64,000 bases of DNA from contig JAETXT010000002.1 in assembly GCA_019188255.1 (NCBI GenBank), positions 4,464,001-4,528,000 on the forward strand. Reading direction: 5' to 3'. Origin of the DNA: Verticillium longisporum (lineage: Eukaryota > Ascomycota > Sordariomycetes > Glomerellales > Plectosphaerellaceae). The notes below the pieces were generated by a model. It searched no databases. It was not told where the DNA came from and was given only the letters and a program-made list of their open reading frames with translations. The position numbers were made by a program, and so were the translations under genes. This document shows positions 20,389 to 32,195 of this stretch, in pieces (the first letter of the stretch is position 1; every line of letters starts with the position of its first letter).

Positions 20389-23138
20389 ATGGGGAGAGAA
20401 AAGAGGGCTGGTCCGGCCGTCGTCACGGCGAAGGACAAGGCCCGAAAACGCAAGGAGATTGACCGCAAGGCACCCCTGCCATCTGGCTTGAAAGCTGCCA
20501 AGGACACAAGTACCAAGTACAAGAGTTTCTTCGAGTTGGTGCAGAACAAGGATTTTAAGAGCAAGCCGCTCGAGTTCGAGGTACCAGCCTGCGCCGACGA
20601 TGAAGCCTCATGTCCAGTCCCCTGACCCTGCCACAGAAAACGTCAAAACGCGACCCCCTCCTCTTTTCGCCTTTGTGCCCGTCGGCAACCCTGAGCTGGC
20701 TGTGGCGTGCAAGGAACTCTCGCGCGAGCGAGGGGCCATGGTCTACATCGTATCCGTACGGCAACCTCAACCATCTCACACAGTTGTTGATACACACCCA
20801 CTAACCCGACACGTTCATAAGGAAACCAGAAACGACAACATCTCCGACCTGGTGCACCAGACGAACCGGATCGGCTACCACTTTCGTCAGCAGATCGTAC
20901 AAGAGGCCGCCCGTACATTAGGCATCGATTACTTCAACAAACCTCTGCAACTCGCGCCCAATGGCTGCGAGCTGATCCCGTCTTCTCAGGTGGACATTAA
21001 CAATCAAGCTAGGGCTGCTATTGATGACCTATTTCCCAAGATGCCAGGACTCGACAAGGAGGAGATTGTCGCTCGCGGTTTTCGAAAGGTATCAAACACC
21101 CATGATGGCACATCAACCAAGGTGGCTAATCACATTACAGAATGCCATGTTCAACGGCGAGCTTGTCGTTGGGATGCAGCAAGATTTGACTCTCTCTCGC
21201 CGTGTGCAGTTAGCTGTGCTAGCTCACATTAGGCACGCCCATACGCGGTATGACGAACTTCTTAGGGAAACCACGTGGTCCAACGCTCGAAGAGCCACAG
21301 AGGCGCTTTGCCTTGATATCCTCGTCAAGTGGCGAGGCGATGACGAGTCTGGGCGAGACCAGCTCGACGAAATCATGAGAGAGATTGTGGTCGTGACAGA
21401 CGACGAAGGCGACGATGCCCCGGAAGATGCCATCGACGATCCTGATTCCGACTCCTCGAGCAGCGTCGAGTTTCAAGGCAGCAATGCCCTTGTGCGTAAC
21501 CCCATTACAGCTCTTGATGCAGCACGCAACACTCCTGTCAACGGTCGTGCGGCATCCGCCAAACCTCAGCGGAAGGCGCGAAAGAAGCAGGGCATTCCAG
21601 TGAAGTCGGCCAAGTCAAGGAAGGCCCAACTGCACGAGCAGCGCAAAGCCCAGAAGAGTCTCAAGCGGTACGAGGTGGCTTGGAACCAGGCACTCGACCG
21701 TCAACGGGCGAACCCGAATCCTCAAGAGGCGCCCGAGGCTGATGGATCTGCTAGTCACGGATCCTATCCTCACGGGTTTTCTGGTTACCCAGCACCTCCA
21801 TCCCATCCCTCTCCCCATCCCTCTACTACTCATGGGCCGTCTCAAACGGGGTATACATTGGGATATACTCAGAGCGGCATCATTGGCGAGCCACGGACCG
21901 GTTCATTCTTCCGACCTCCCCCTCCACTACCTGAACCCTACTTTACAGCCTCCGAAAGACCTGCATTCGAAGCGGCAAGCGAACCTTGGCGCCAGGTGGG
22001 TGTTCATAATATAGCACGCTCTAGTAGCCGGCCCTCAGACGGCTACAACGTACCTCTGCAGGACATGCTGCATCCGTCCATTGAAAAGCCGTCCCCTCAG
22101 CGTCCCTCCTTTGGTCAGTGCGAGGAACGGCCCATGACCCCAACATACCGCGGACCCGATTCCCTACAGAGAATAGCAGCGGACCGAGAAGGCCGTCCCC
22201 CAGTTCCTCTGGAGCGGCACCTCGCTTACAATGACGACGGCCTCGTACCCCGTGAATGGTATGAGCCAAGGAATCGACAGCCTGTCCTGCGTGATCCTGG
22301 CTATTCTTCCATGCTAGAGTCTCCGTTCAGACCAGATGCCAAGTCATACGGTAGTAGCGATGCCCACTTGTATCGGGCGCCAGCCCAACAAAGGCCCCTG
22401 TATGAACGTGTGCCTGAATATGGACACACACAACCTTCGTCACTACAACGCGAGGTCATTGTATTAGACAGGGACCGAATCATGCGCGACGTGCATAGCC
22501 CTGATCACAGGATTAGTGACTTCCAACGGAGCAGGCAGGCACACTTACCACTGGCACCCACCTTGGCGCCACCAGTCCACGGCTCGTCCATGCCGGAAGG
22601 TTTCTTGCGGCTGAGGGAAGGTGTGCCGCCTGCCCCGTCGCATGCCACCCTACGCGATGAAGGATTTGTACGGCTCAGGGAGTCACCTCAGATCCGGCGT
22701 GACCCAGCAACTGGCCACGGCACCTATCCGCGGGCAAATGGACAACGATCCGGATTGGATGGCGCTTACAGCATGCCAGACGCAACACCAGAACAGCCTG
22801 TTTATGTTCGACGTGCCGGGCCCGGATTTGATAGCCCCTATCGACAAGGCTATCATCCTTATGATGATCGTGATGCAGGGCCCTCGTCTGGACGACAACA
22901 TGACCAGACGTCAGTGAACCCCCTTGCACGATGCGTTTGAAAGTCGGCTGACCGTTCTCATAGGTCATTTGACTACCCCAGCCGGCCACCTCACGCTCAG
23001 CACGCGCCCTACCGCGGCTACGCAGCGCAGCCCATGTCAGCGGAGAGTAGTTCGAACGGATATGTCATCGATGATCGTCAATACACTCCTCGGACGCCGC
23101 TACCCCCTGATCACCAGATTATACTCATCGATAGTTGA
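20389..23138 (+). CDS. DUF2293 domain protein, probable one-base sequence error
   Basis: A protein of about 840 residues. Exons are read as 20389-20580, 20637-20755, 20822-21088, 21141-22909 and 22964-23138. The N-terminal third is conserved (KSFFELVQNKDFKSKPLEFE, FAFVPVGNPELAVACKELS, RGAMVYIVS, VHQTNRIGYHFRQQIVQEA, then NAMFNGELVVGM and AVLAHIRHAHTRYDELL). This matches the fungal DUF2293 family as I remember it. The C-terminal 550 residues are low-complexity, rich in Pro, Ser, Arg and Tyr, and probably disordered. Intron 1 (56 nt, CTGAC then CCACAG) is convincing, but exon 2 then needs one more C in the run 20654-20658. A 37-nt intron ending at 20617 would also keep the frame but is unusually short. 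The last intron uses GTCAGT. Function is unknown. Confidence 0.75.
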
Positions 23139-23798
23139 ATCGCGGCAGCACGGATTGGCGGTGACTTTTGTGTGTTTATGGATTGGCATGGCGAATGCCG
23201 TTGAAAGTAAAGAGGTCAAGACAGCATTGATGTTTTCATCGGCGTACGGAGTCCATGATTTGGAAAGGATGGCCCTTTTGGTTTTGTCCTGAGAGGAACA
23301 CTTAAGCATTTGCATGGAGGAGCGGATTTGCTTGCTTCTGCCCAGAGTGGTTGGGCTATGAAGGCGTACATGGACTCTGTCGAATGATACCCGTATGGAG
23401 AGGATTGTCTGTCTGGGTGAGCCTGGGCTGATCGGTCGAAGGAGCATGATGAGGATAGAAGCATAAAGCACGGCCTGCCACCTAACGGCGATTTGCCGCT
23501 GAACCAATCTTGGGAAGATTTTGTTTCGAACCATTGATTGCCATGTAAACTTTGTGTGTCTAGAGTATGATGAGGATTCGCAAAGAGGGGAAAAAAAGTG
23601 CCGTCCAAAGTCGCTCTTCTAGAGTATCCTATGAGAATGCTGCCTACCGCCAATGCGCACCAACTCCGTGCCAACTCCCAATATACCCAAGTCGGTCATC
23701 GTAAACAAGCGTATGCGCCAAAGAAGCAAAAAAAAAAACACGATGATCCGCAAACCATCCCATCGCTGCGTTGTGTCGTGGGCGTCGTTCCAGCCAGG
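23139..23798. other. intergenic between convergent genes
   Basis: This 660 bp stretch lies between the stops of the DUF2293 gene and VPS20, so it probably holds both 3' ends. No coding region is supported. Confidence 0.5.
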
Positions 23799-24597
23799 TC
23801 ATGCCGGCACCATCTGTCTCCTTTCCGCCTGCCTCACCCTCTGCGGCTGTTCCTCCTCCTCCTCTTCCGTCGTCGGCCTCGTAAGCTCCGTATCCGGCGC
23901 AACGGGCAGATCGTGCCTCTGCGGCGGCACGCCCTGCGCCGCCTCTTTCCCGGCGTGCAGCCTGGCTTCCATCTCGGCGAGCTCGTCCTCAACCTCCTCC
24001 TCCTCCGAGTTGGAGATGCGGCCGTTGAGCAGCTCGGCAATCTCCTTCTGGTACGCGAGGGCCTCGGCGTTCTCGCCCATCATGCGCTCGACGCCCTCGA
24101 CGCCGCCCATCTCGGCCTGGATGTCATTGAGCACGCGCGAGCCCTGCTGCAGGCCGAACATGACGTCCTTTTGTATGAGCGCAAACTCGACGTTGGACGT
24201 CAGGTGCTGCAGCTGGGCGAGCTGGGCGTCCGTCTTGGCGAGGAGGGACTCTTGGTACTTCTTGCGGCGCAGGGCGAGGAGGGCCTTGTCCTTGTCGCCC
24301 TTGGCGAGCATCTGCTTCGCGATGGCCGTCTCCTTGTCGGTCAGGAGGGTGATGCGCTTCTGGTACTGGTGGAGCTTGTCGCGCTGGAGCTTCATGTCGA
24401 GGATGGCCCTGGAGAAGAGGAGGCCAACGATGGCCCTCGGTCAGTCTGCGTTTCCGGGAACATGCTGTCCGGCTTTTGGCTGACGGGGAGGGGAAGAAGC
24501 AGAAGAAAGGAGGGAGTGTGAGAGCGGGGAGGGGGGGGGTTCAGGAGGGGAGGAAGTACTTGTCTTGAGCCGTGACTTTGCTGCCGTTTGCGCCCAT
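23799..24597 (-). CDS. VPS20: ESCRT-III subunit Vps20 (CHMP6)
   Basis: Vps20 nucleates ESCRT-III (Snf7) polymerisation at endosomes for multivesicular-body sorting, bridging from ESCRT-II. Exons are 24560-24597 and 23799-24408, with intron 24409-24559, giving 215 residues. The protein begins MGANGSK, an N-myristoylation signal typical of Vps20. Next comes the basic core helix (ILDMKLQRDKLHQYQKRI, LLALRRKKYQESLL), then the acidic autoinhibitory half (GRISNSEEEEVEDELAEME). The open frame extends further upstream of 24597, but the ATG there is chosen because of the myristoylation signal. The gene is divergent from the Rix7-like gene, 700 bp apart. Confidence 0.92.
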
Positions 24598-25299
24598 TTT
24601 GGTGTGTGATTGCGGTGGACAGACCGCGCGACTTATGGGAGAAGAGGGAACGCCGCGCTGCGAGGGTATGGGGGACGCGGACTTGTCGCGTTGTTGTAGG
24701 TACTTCGTTTCAGAGAAGAGGTTCGAGGTGACGGCTTGAGGCGTGCGCGCTGTGGTACTCTGCTGAGTGACATGCGACGGGGGGCCGGTCAACGGCGTCT
24801 GCTTGGCGGGCTGTGGCTGGCCTTTCGTCATTATTACGGGGCCCCCGATGTGGGATGTAATAGGCAGATAAGCCGAGGTCGCGTGTCTTATCGGTGGTGA
24901 TGAACAGTCGTGATTCTTATGTCAGCATTTGGTTTCCTTATTGTCTCACTTCATATGCATCGTCCAAGGACCGATGACATGGAAATCGACAGCCACGATA
25001 ACATGCCATTTCCGATGCTGGACGGTGATGCGACTTGAGCAATCTCAGGCTGCTTCACTGGTCAAAGAGGTCCATGAAACCTTCACGTGCTTGTTGCACT
25101 GAGTCTCAACTCAACGTTGATCTTATCGATAAGACATCGAAGACCCCTCTACCAATCACAGCGACTTTCAGCAGGCCCCATTAAATTTTTTGACGACGAT
25201 GTTCATGAGAAGGGCACAATCAAACAACGTCTCACTCAGTTAAACACAAGCTCTATCAGACCGGCGCATGGTGGGCCCGGCCTCGAGAAACAACTCATC
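24598..25299. other. divergent promoter region VPS20 / Rix7-like gene
   Basis: About 700 bp separate the two ATGs. An open frame on the minus strand continues upstream of VPS20, and one on the plus strand runs into the Rix7-like gene from 25087, but neither extension shows conserved features. No other gene is seen. Confidence 0.45.
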
Positions 25300-27711
25300 A
25301 TGCTCAAAAACGGACGCCCAAAAGCGAATCTTCGCAACAGCCTTGACCGCGACGTCTATCAGATCGTGAAGAAGCTCGAAGATGAACGCACAGCCAACCA
25401 GCCCAAGGACAGGAAACGCGCAAAGCTCACCATCTTGGGTGTCTACGACATCATCAAGAAGTCCAACTCGAGTCTTGCTCGGCAAAAGAGGAAACCCCTG
25501 GAGGACGCCATCGATCGCTGCTTGGACTTTCTGAAGCAGGAACAGTCCGATTCTGAAGACAGTGAGGCGGCGTTGGATGAGATCAACGAGTCAAATAAAG
25601 TGAGTGAGCTGTCGATATGATATCACCAGAAGAGACTTCTGACTGACAATCCGCAGCCCGAAGATCGCTTCTTGCTCAACCGACAGATGGCCAAACAGTG
25701 GAACGCCACGGCCCAAGGCGCTGAGGGGAAGAGCACTAAGCGGCGACGCCTGTCTCCAGAGCCAGACGCCATTAACGGGGCTGAGGCCGTCAGCGACGGC
25801 TCTGCTATTATCCCCGCCAAATCGTCCAAGACCAATGGAACGGCACAGGCCGAGGCTCAAGCTTCAGGAACAAAGAAGGCGCCGAAGCCGCCCAAGTACG
25901 CCGCAGAACAAGTCGATCCGGAATCTATCGTTCTCGGAGGCGTGGCATCGACCGTGGACGAACTCGACAGGACAATATTCTCACGTCTCAGGCGACCCGA
26001 AGGTCGTCAACGCCTCCAAGGAATGCCCGTTGGCTACGTCATCTCCGGGCCGCCAGGTACCGGCAAACAGTCCGCCGTGCGTATGCTCGCCGCTATCAGC
26101 TCTACGCCCATTATACCCCTAGGAAAGCATCTAGAGGAGGCCACAAAGTCACCAGAAAAGGTGACCAAGATCATAACGGATGTCTTCGACGAAGCCACAA
26201 AATGTGCTCCATGCATCATCTTGATCGAAGGCTTGCACGACTACATGCCCAAGTCGGGCAACACACAGAGTGACCGAGAGCAAGAAATTGTGACCCAACT
26301 CAGGATAGGCATGAGACGCCTACGGGACTGGCAGCGGGAGAACGAGCCCGTCTTCGTTGTGGCTACTACCACCAAGATTGAAACCATCGACGCCAGTCTA
26401 TGTACGCCCGACCTCTTCGCGCGCACTCTCAACATCAAAGTTCCCAACGCCGATGCGCGCGAGGCCATCTTCCGGGTACTGTCTTGCAACCTTGGCCTTC
26501 CGGAGAGCTTTGACTACAAAACTCTGGCGATCCGGACGCACGGCTTTGTCGGTCGCGATATCCAAGCAGTCGTCCAAGCTGCGATCGAACGGGCTCACGA
26601 CCGCCTCATCGACCTCGAAGATGCCCACGCCCGCCAAACTCTGACTTCGATTCCCCGACCAGAACCCACAGAAGAACCTATCGACAAGCGAGACACGGCT
26701 GGCGTAAGGTTCCGCTACGAGTATCTCGCCGCCGAAAGTCTCACGCCCGCTCCTCAAGTCCACCTCACGTACGAGGACTTTGCACACGCCGTCTCAGAAC
26801 ACACCCCGCACATGCGCCGCGAGGGCTTCAGCACCATCCCGTCAACGACCTGGTCCGAGGTCGGCGCCATGCACTCGGTCCGCGCCGCCTTCCAAGTGTC
26901 CATCGTCCGCCGCATCAAGGAGCCCCTCCTCTTCGCGCGCTTCGGCAAGCAGCGCCCCGCAGGCGTCCTCCTCTTCGGCCCCCCCGGCTGCGGCAGGGGG
27001 CTCGTCGGCAAGGCCGTGGCCAACGATGCCCAGGCGAGCATCATCCTCATCAAGGGTCCCGAGCTGCTCAACAACTACGTCGGCGGGTCGGAGCGCGCCG
27101 TGCGCGAGCTCTTTGCGCGCGCCAAGAGCTGCGCGCCTTGCATCCTCTTCTTTGACGAGATGGACTCGCTCGTGCCTAAGCGCGAGAACACGTCGACCGA
27201 GGCCGGCGCCCGCGTCGTCAATGCGCTGCTGGCGGAGCTCGACGGTGCCGGCGACCGCGGCGAGGTCTACGTCATCGGCACGAGTAACCGGCCTGACATG
27301 ATTGACCCGGCCGTGCTGCGCCCTGGTCGTCTCGACAAGCTCTTGTTCGTCGACATGCCGACGGAGGACGAACGCGTCGATATCCTGCGGACCATCTACA
27401 GGAACGGCATCGGCGGCAGCGACAAGGCGGCGGATGCTGTGATGGAGGGCACCGAGCAGGAGGCCACGGCGGCCGGTGGCCCTGACGTGATCGAGACGGT
27501 AGCGCGGGACCCGCGGTGCAAGGGCTTCAGCGGCGCCGATCTCTACGGACTTTACAAGAATGCGCTGGACGCGTGCGTTCTGCGGTATGAGGGAGGCGAC
27601 CCTTCCCTGTCCCGGGCCGACTGGGAGGCTGCGCTCGAGCAGACGAAGCCGAGTGTGCCGAATCCCGAGAGCTATCGCAAGTTGGCGGCCAAGTTGCATC
27701 ACCAGAGGTAG
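25300..27711 (+). CDS. Rix7/NVL-like tandem AAA ATPase with degenerate nucleotide-binding motifs
   Basis: A type II AAA protein of 784 residues; exons 25300-25599 and 25657-27711. The N-domain (NLRNSLDRDVYQIVKKLE, SNSSLARQKRK) and overall layout match Rix7/NVL, the nucleolar ATPase that strips Nsa1 from pre-60S particles. The motifs are unusual. In D1 the P-loop is GPPGTGKQ (231-238), with Gln replacing Thr/Ser, and the Walker B region reads ILIEGLH (Glu291-Gly292) where DE is expected. In D2 the P-loop is GPPGCGRG (541-548), with Arg for the catalytic Lys and Gly for Thr, while Walker B FFDEMD (Asp600-Glu601) and NRPDMIDPAVLRPGRLD remain. The pore region reads NYVGGSE. ATP binding or hydrolysis may be impaired, or this may be a divergent paralogue. 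The start codon could lie upstream. Confidence 0.85.
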
Positions 27712-28532
27712 AGGGCATAATCGGGACCGTTCGAAGAATAAATCAAATCACTTCACCCAAGGCATGATGGAAAGATGCTGTTTCACGTGAAATGAGCTTG
27801 TTTATGTGGAGATGGCCATGCAGTTACAGAGCGCTGTCGATCCTTGTCTTGGAGGTTTGAGCTGGTTGGTTTGACTTGTTGCACATGGGCGCATGAGCAT
27901 GTCTTGCCGTACGTGCCACCTAGGCATTATGATTATGTAGCTGATCTTCTGGGATGGGATCGAATATTAAAATTGTCATGTGAACTACATCACCAAGACT
28001 GAACGGGCAAGGTCGGAAATGATCGGGGATGCAGATGTATATAATGATGACCGAGAACCCAAGTCTTGGCACGTCATCTCGCCAGGCCTTTCGGAGAATG
28101 TTCCGGTCAAGCCCTTGTTTTATGGATCTCGATCCGTGGAGAGAAATGCGTACTACAGATCCGACTGGCTTCAGCCAGTCTGGAATGCGCATCTCACTGG
28201 CACACTGCCACTTCAAGTTTTCATCACTTCCAAGAACGAGTTGAGCGCAGAAGAGGAGATGGAATAAAGGCGGGCCATCAAGCGTGCCCGCTGCCCCGGA
28301 CGCACTGTCCTGGAGGGCATCATTTGAGTCTATGGTACATGTCGCATTATGTCTGAAGGAAAAGGAAGTCTCGCCGAATCCCGTCTAATGCAGCTTCCGA
28401 GCTCTTCTTCCCCGTCGTTCTTTCGTATCCTAGTGGTACAACAACAACACGACCTGTGGTGGTGGATGGTGGGTGGAGTGTGGAGAGGGTATGTGGTGGA
28501 TTGTGGGTGAGTGAGAAGAGAGGGCGATCCGC
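27712..28532. other. intergenic between convergent genes
   Basis: Roughly 820 bp between the Rix7-like stop and the cytochrome c stop. It contains only short, unsupported open frames. Confidence 0.5.
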
Positions 28533-29336
28533 TTAGGCGGTAGCGTCCTTGAGGTAGGCGATCAGGTCGTTCCTGTCCTTGGCCTTCTTGAGACCACCGA
28601 AGGCCATCTTGGTGCCCGGGATGTACTTCTTGGGGTTCTCGAGGTACTCGAACTGGAAGGGGGTTAGAAGAAGCTCAATTTCAGAATCACAATCAAGATC
28701 AACGTACCAGAGTGTCGTTGTTCCACTCAATGCCCTTCTGCTTGTTGGCATCGGTGTAGGAGTAGCCGTCAACGGAACCGGTCTTGCGGCCGAAGAGGCC
28801 GTGCAGCGCAGGGCCGATCTTGTTGCCGCCGCCAGCCTCGACGGTGTGGCACTGAGCGCAACGGGTCTTGAAGAGGGAAGCACCCTTCTTGGCGTCACCT
28901 GGAGCGAGAGTTAGCTATGCGACTGCTTTGTGGTGGTGATGCAGTGTTGGCAGCTGTGGCAGCGACAAGGTTTCCAAATGGTCTGAGATGAGAGACAGAG
29001 AGTATCGGGCTTTCGTTCGAAGTGGATAGCGTTGACGTCAAGGTGAGGAACGAGTTAGACTCAGTAGGTATGAGCTGGAGTCGTTGTCCCTTCGTCCGCA
29101 GCGTTGCCGAGGCCATGGGAAATGACGCAGGAGAAGCTGACATGACAGGTGCGCCAGAGGTCGCCGAGGCTCCAAAATCACCCCAAGCTCAGACTTCGCA
29201 ATTCAGACAACGTCTCAACGGTGTATCCAAGTCGAAAATACCGGCGTCGATACTCAATGGCATTCGCAGACAAGTCGTACCATTCGCGAAGCCTGCCACT
29301 GGGAAACACCGGGTGTAGGAACTTACCACCGGCCAT
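28533..29336 (-). CDS. CYC1: cytochrome c
   Basis: The soluble electron carrier of the intermembrane space, between complex III and cytochrome oxidase. Three exons are read: 29327-29336 (only ATG GCC GGT G), 28708-28898 and 28533-28652, giving 106 residues. The haem-attachment motif CAQCH lies in [14 protein letters not shown]. Also present are the axial-Met segment [31 protein letters not shown] and the end [10 protein letters not shown]. The 10-nt first exon and the 428-nt first intron (28899-29326, GTAAGT donor) explain why no single long frame is visible; the second intron is 55 nt. The gene is divergent from a mitochondrial membrane protein gene at 30000, so the 660 bp between could serve both. 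Confidence 0.96.
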
Positions 29337-29999
29337 TTTGACGGTTTGGGAGGGGGGTATTAAGGTGTTAAGAGGATGAAGAAGGTATTATGTAGGATTG
29401 CAAAAGAATCGAATCTCTTGCAAATGTCGTATGGGTAACGTGTCGAGGTTGGAAATGGTCGTCAGAAGGTGGAAGGGGAGGAGGAAAACTTTTGGGAGAG
29501 AGAAACCGGCTGGGAGCCGATCGACTTTAATGGCACGCGCGCGCAAATCCTGGCAATGAGCTCACTACAGACAGCGCACCAGCCACGCTGTGGCGCCTCC
29601 AACGGGTCCAATGACCCAGTCATCATTCAGGTCCGCGCCAATCACCGACCAGCAAATGGTCAGAGGGCGCACACTGACGCAGGGGGGCGGCACTTCCGCA
29701 CCGGGCAAACCCGGAAACAACAGCCTGGAGGATCATTATTCCGTAACGACAGTGCAAAGGCCGACATTTTGGCGCCTTTCCAGTGCTGGGGCCCACCGAA
29801 TGCGCCCGGGGGTTCCGCTGTCGAGTCTGCATTTCGGGCTTTGAACCCAGAGCTTGGCCGATGTGTAGGCCTGAGGTGAACGTTTTTTTGGGGCACATGC
29901 GCGATCTGTCGATCGGGATAGCTTCTCGCGATATCCACGCCCACCACCACCACCACCAAAAGCTCACCCCCCTCCCTCCGAACACCAAAGCCCGGGGTC
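29337..29999. other. divergent promoter region, cytochrome c / mitochondrial membrane protein
   Basis: This 663 bp region separates two divergent genes for mitochondrial proteins. No coding region is supported. Co-regulation is possible but no specific site was identified. Confidence 0.45.
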
Positions 30000-30779
30000 A
30001 TGACGCCTTCCATCGCCGCCAGCCTCCCTCCACGCTTCCTCATGCCAGCATGGCGTGGTGTTCTCAACGCCAACGTCTCGAGGAATACGGCAGCTGTCTG
30101 CCGTCGCCATGCTTCCACTAAGACGCCAAGCAAGCCCATTGTGCTCGAGAAACCGGCAAAATTCAACCCCCTTCCCACGGATCTCGACTCCCCAGGAACC
30201 AGGGCCCGAAACACTATGGAGGTGCCATGAGCGAGACCGAAAAGGCTGTTCAGAAGAGGAGAGAGTACCCCGGCATGCTGCCTCCCGAGGGATCAAGAAC
30301 ACACAAGTTCATCCACAACCGTAACCTCCACCTCTTCATCTCCCTCGTATGTCCAACATTTGTGTCTCCGTCACTTAATGTGTCCAAGTACTGACATCTC
30401 CAAGGGCACACTATCTATCCTTGCTCTCTCCACCTTCATCCTCAACTTCAGCCACACGTCACCCTACAAGCACCTCCTCCCCAGGCCGTCTGAGTTCTGG
30501 AGCAGCCCCATCGATTTCATCGGCACCTGGATCCGCGTCCTGCAGCTGCACGAGGTCGACCGCAACGAGAAGGTCATTGCCCAGCACACCGCCCATACCG
30601 ACGACGTTGCTAAGCGAGCCTACTACAGAAAGGTGCCCGGTCTTGACAAGAGCAACCCAGTCGCCAACTGGTTCAAGTCGAGCAACGAGGACGAGGACGA
30701 GAGTGCGGCGCCCTCTCGCGGCGCCGAGGCCCTCGCGGCCGAGGCCATTGCCGCTGCGGAAAAGCAGGGCACCAAATAA
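30000..30779 (+). CDS. predicted mitochondrial membrane protein, probable one-base sequence error
   Basis: A protein of about 240 residues of a type conserved in filamentous ascomycetes; I cannot name its function. Exons are 30000-30346 and 30405-30779 (intron 30347-30404, with CTGAC near its end). Residues 1-45 form an Arg/Ala/Ser-rich presequence (RNTAAVCRRHASTK). A conserved segment follows (KPIVLEKPAKFNP ... HYGGAMSETEKAVQKRREYPG, LPPEGSRTHKFIHNRNLH). There is one membrane span near 110-128 (LFISLGTLSILALSTFIL), then a charged tail (DDVAKRAYYRKVPGLD). The frame breaks in the C-run 30167-30171; one more C joins the two parts smoothly. It is divergent from cytochrome c. Confidence 0.7.
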
Positions 30780-31006
30780 AAGGACCAAGGAGAGAAAGTC
30801 ACATCATCGAAATGTACAAACGTCGTCATGTAAAGGAAGCCCCGGCGCCGTGGCGCGTGGCGGATCTGTAGTATACCCTGTACCTGTACAATAAAGCTTC
30901 AACATGACCCAAATGCTCAGGGGTGTAGTACCCTTGTTTTTGTTTGCCCCGTCTGCTCCGCCCATAGAACTTATAGAGTGAAATCGGCCCAGACGCATCC
31001 CGTCGT

Positions 31007-32195
31007 CTACACCAGGTCTACGCCCTCGAGTCCATCCAACACCTCATCCGCGACACCGCCCTTCTCGAGGACCTTGCCAATCATGGCCTCCAGCACGGCA
31101 AACTTGGTGCCCCCAATCGGCGGCCTCCACACGCCTTGCTGCACGCCGTAGCCCACTACGCCTGGCAGCGGCACAGCCGCCTTCTTCCCCGGCGTCGACA
31201 CGCTCGTGGCCGGGTTCTCCGAGTTGGGCACGCCCGACGACGTGAGCCGCGACGGCGGGTCGACCGTCCGCACAGACAGCAGGCGCAGTTGCCTGCCCTC
31301 GGCGGCGGCGCCGCTGCTCGCGGTGCCGGCGTCGGCCACGGACACGGCAAGGGCTGACTCGGCCACGGCGAGCTCCTCCTTGGCCGGATCGAAGATGATG
31401 TTGCCGCCGACGGCGACGACGGGGGGTGTCACGGGCGGGCGGGCGCCACCCTTGGCGTTGCGCGGGTACAGGAATTTCGAGGCCTGCCAGTCGTCGTCGA
31501 ACATGGGGTCCTCGTCGCCCTCGGACTTGAGGCGCGGGACGCGGGTGGCGAGGAGGGCGAGGTGCGTGGTCAGGGAGAGGAGGGGGAGCGGGTACGAGAG
31601 GGGCGGCGAGATGAGGAGGATCTGGTGCCATGTCAGTTGTACGACCCAACACCTACATCCCAAAAGAGGGAGAAGACAGGGGGCAGTTCCCGAGTATACA
31701 AGGAGAGACATACGTCGAGGTAGAGCTTCCAGTGGAAGCGGCGGTTGATGTAGAGCTTCTTGGCGAACTCGCCGTCGGCGAGGAGCGCCTCGCTGAGCAT
31801 GCTCGCCAGGAAGACGGTGCTCGCCTCGTCGTCCCGCAGGCCCGGGATCTCCACCGTCATCTCGAGCCACTCGCTGCGGCCCTTGGAGGCTGCGCCGCCG
31901 TCCTCCACATTGTCGCCCTCCCTTATCCTCGAGGTGTCCTCGTCCGCCGAGCCGCCGTACGGCGTCGCCGTCTTTCGAGCTCCGCCTTGATGCCGACGAT
32001 GGCCTCCGTGCCGTCGGAGAAGCACACGCGCGCGCTGCCGTTTGTGCCCGGCAGGATGCCCGTCTCGGCGGTCAATGGGCGGAACTGGGTCGGTGTGCGG
32101 CCGTCGGGCCGGATGGGGGGCGTGAGCGAGAGGGAGGAGTGGAGGTAGGCGAGCTCGGCGGGGGAGAGCAGTACTTGCTGCGCTGCTGTGGCCAT
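31007..32195 (-). CDS. RRP42: exosome core subunit Rrp42, probable one-base sequence error
   Basis: An RNase PH-fold subunit of the six-membered ring of the RNA exosome; it has a structural role in 3'-5' RNA processing and decay. Exons are 31714-32195 and 31007-31621, with intron 31622-31713, giving about 365 residues. Conserved parts are LSPAELAYLHSSL, PPIRPDGRTPTQFRPL, GSARVCFSDGTEAIVGIKAE, the middle part with KLYINRRFHWKLYLD, and MFDDDW. Gly-rich segments and the C-terminal helix (FAVLEAMIGKVLEKGG) close the protein. The frame breaks in an A-run (T-run on the plus strand, 31973-31975) just after GIKAE. One missing base joins it to the downstream frame (TATPYGGSADED). Rrp42 is preferred over Rrp43 from the N-terminal pattern. 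Confidence 0.82.

Noticed and set aside
20581..20617. A 37-nt intron that would keep the DUF2293 frame without a sequence error
   Set aside because: Shorter than usual fungal introns and without a branch site, while the 56-nt intron to 20636 has both branch site and acceptor, and the missing C fits the general error pattern. It remains possible.
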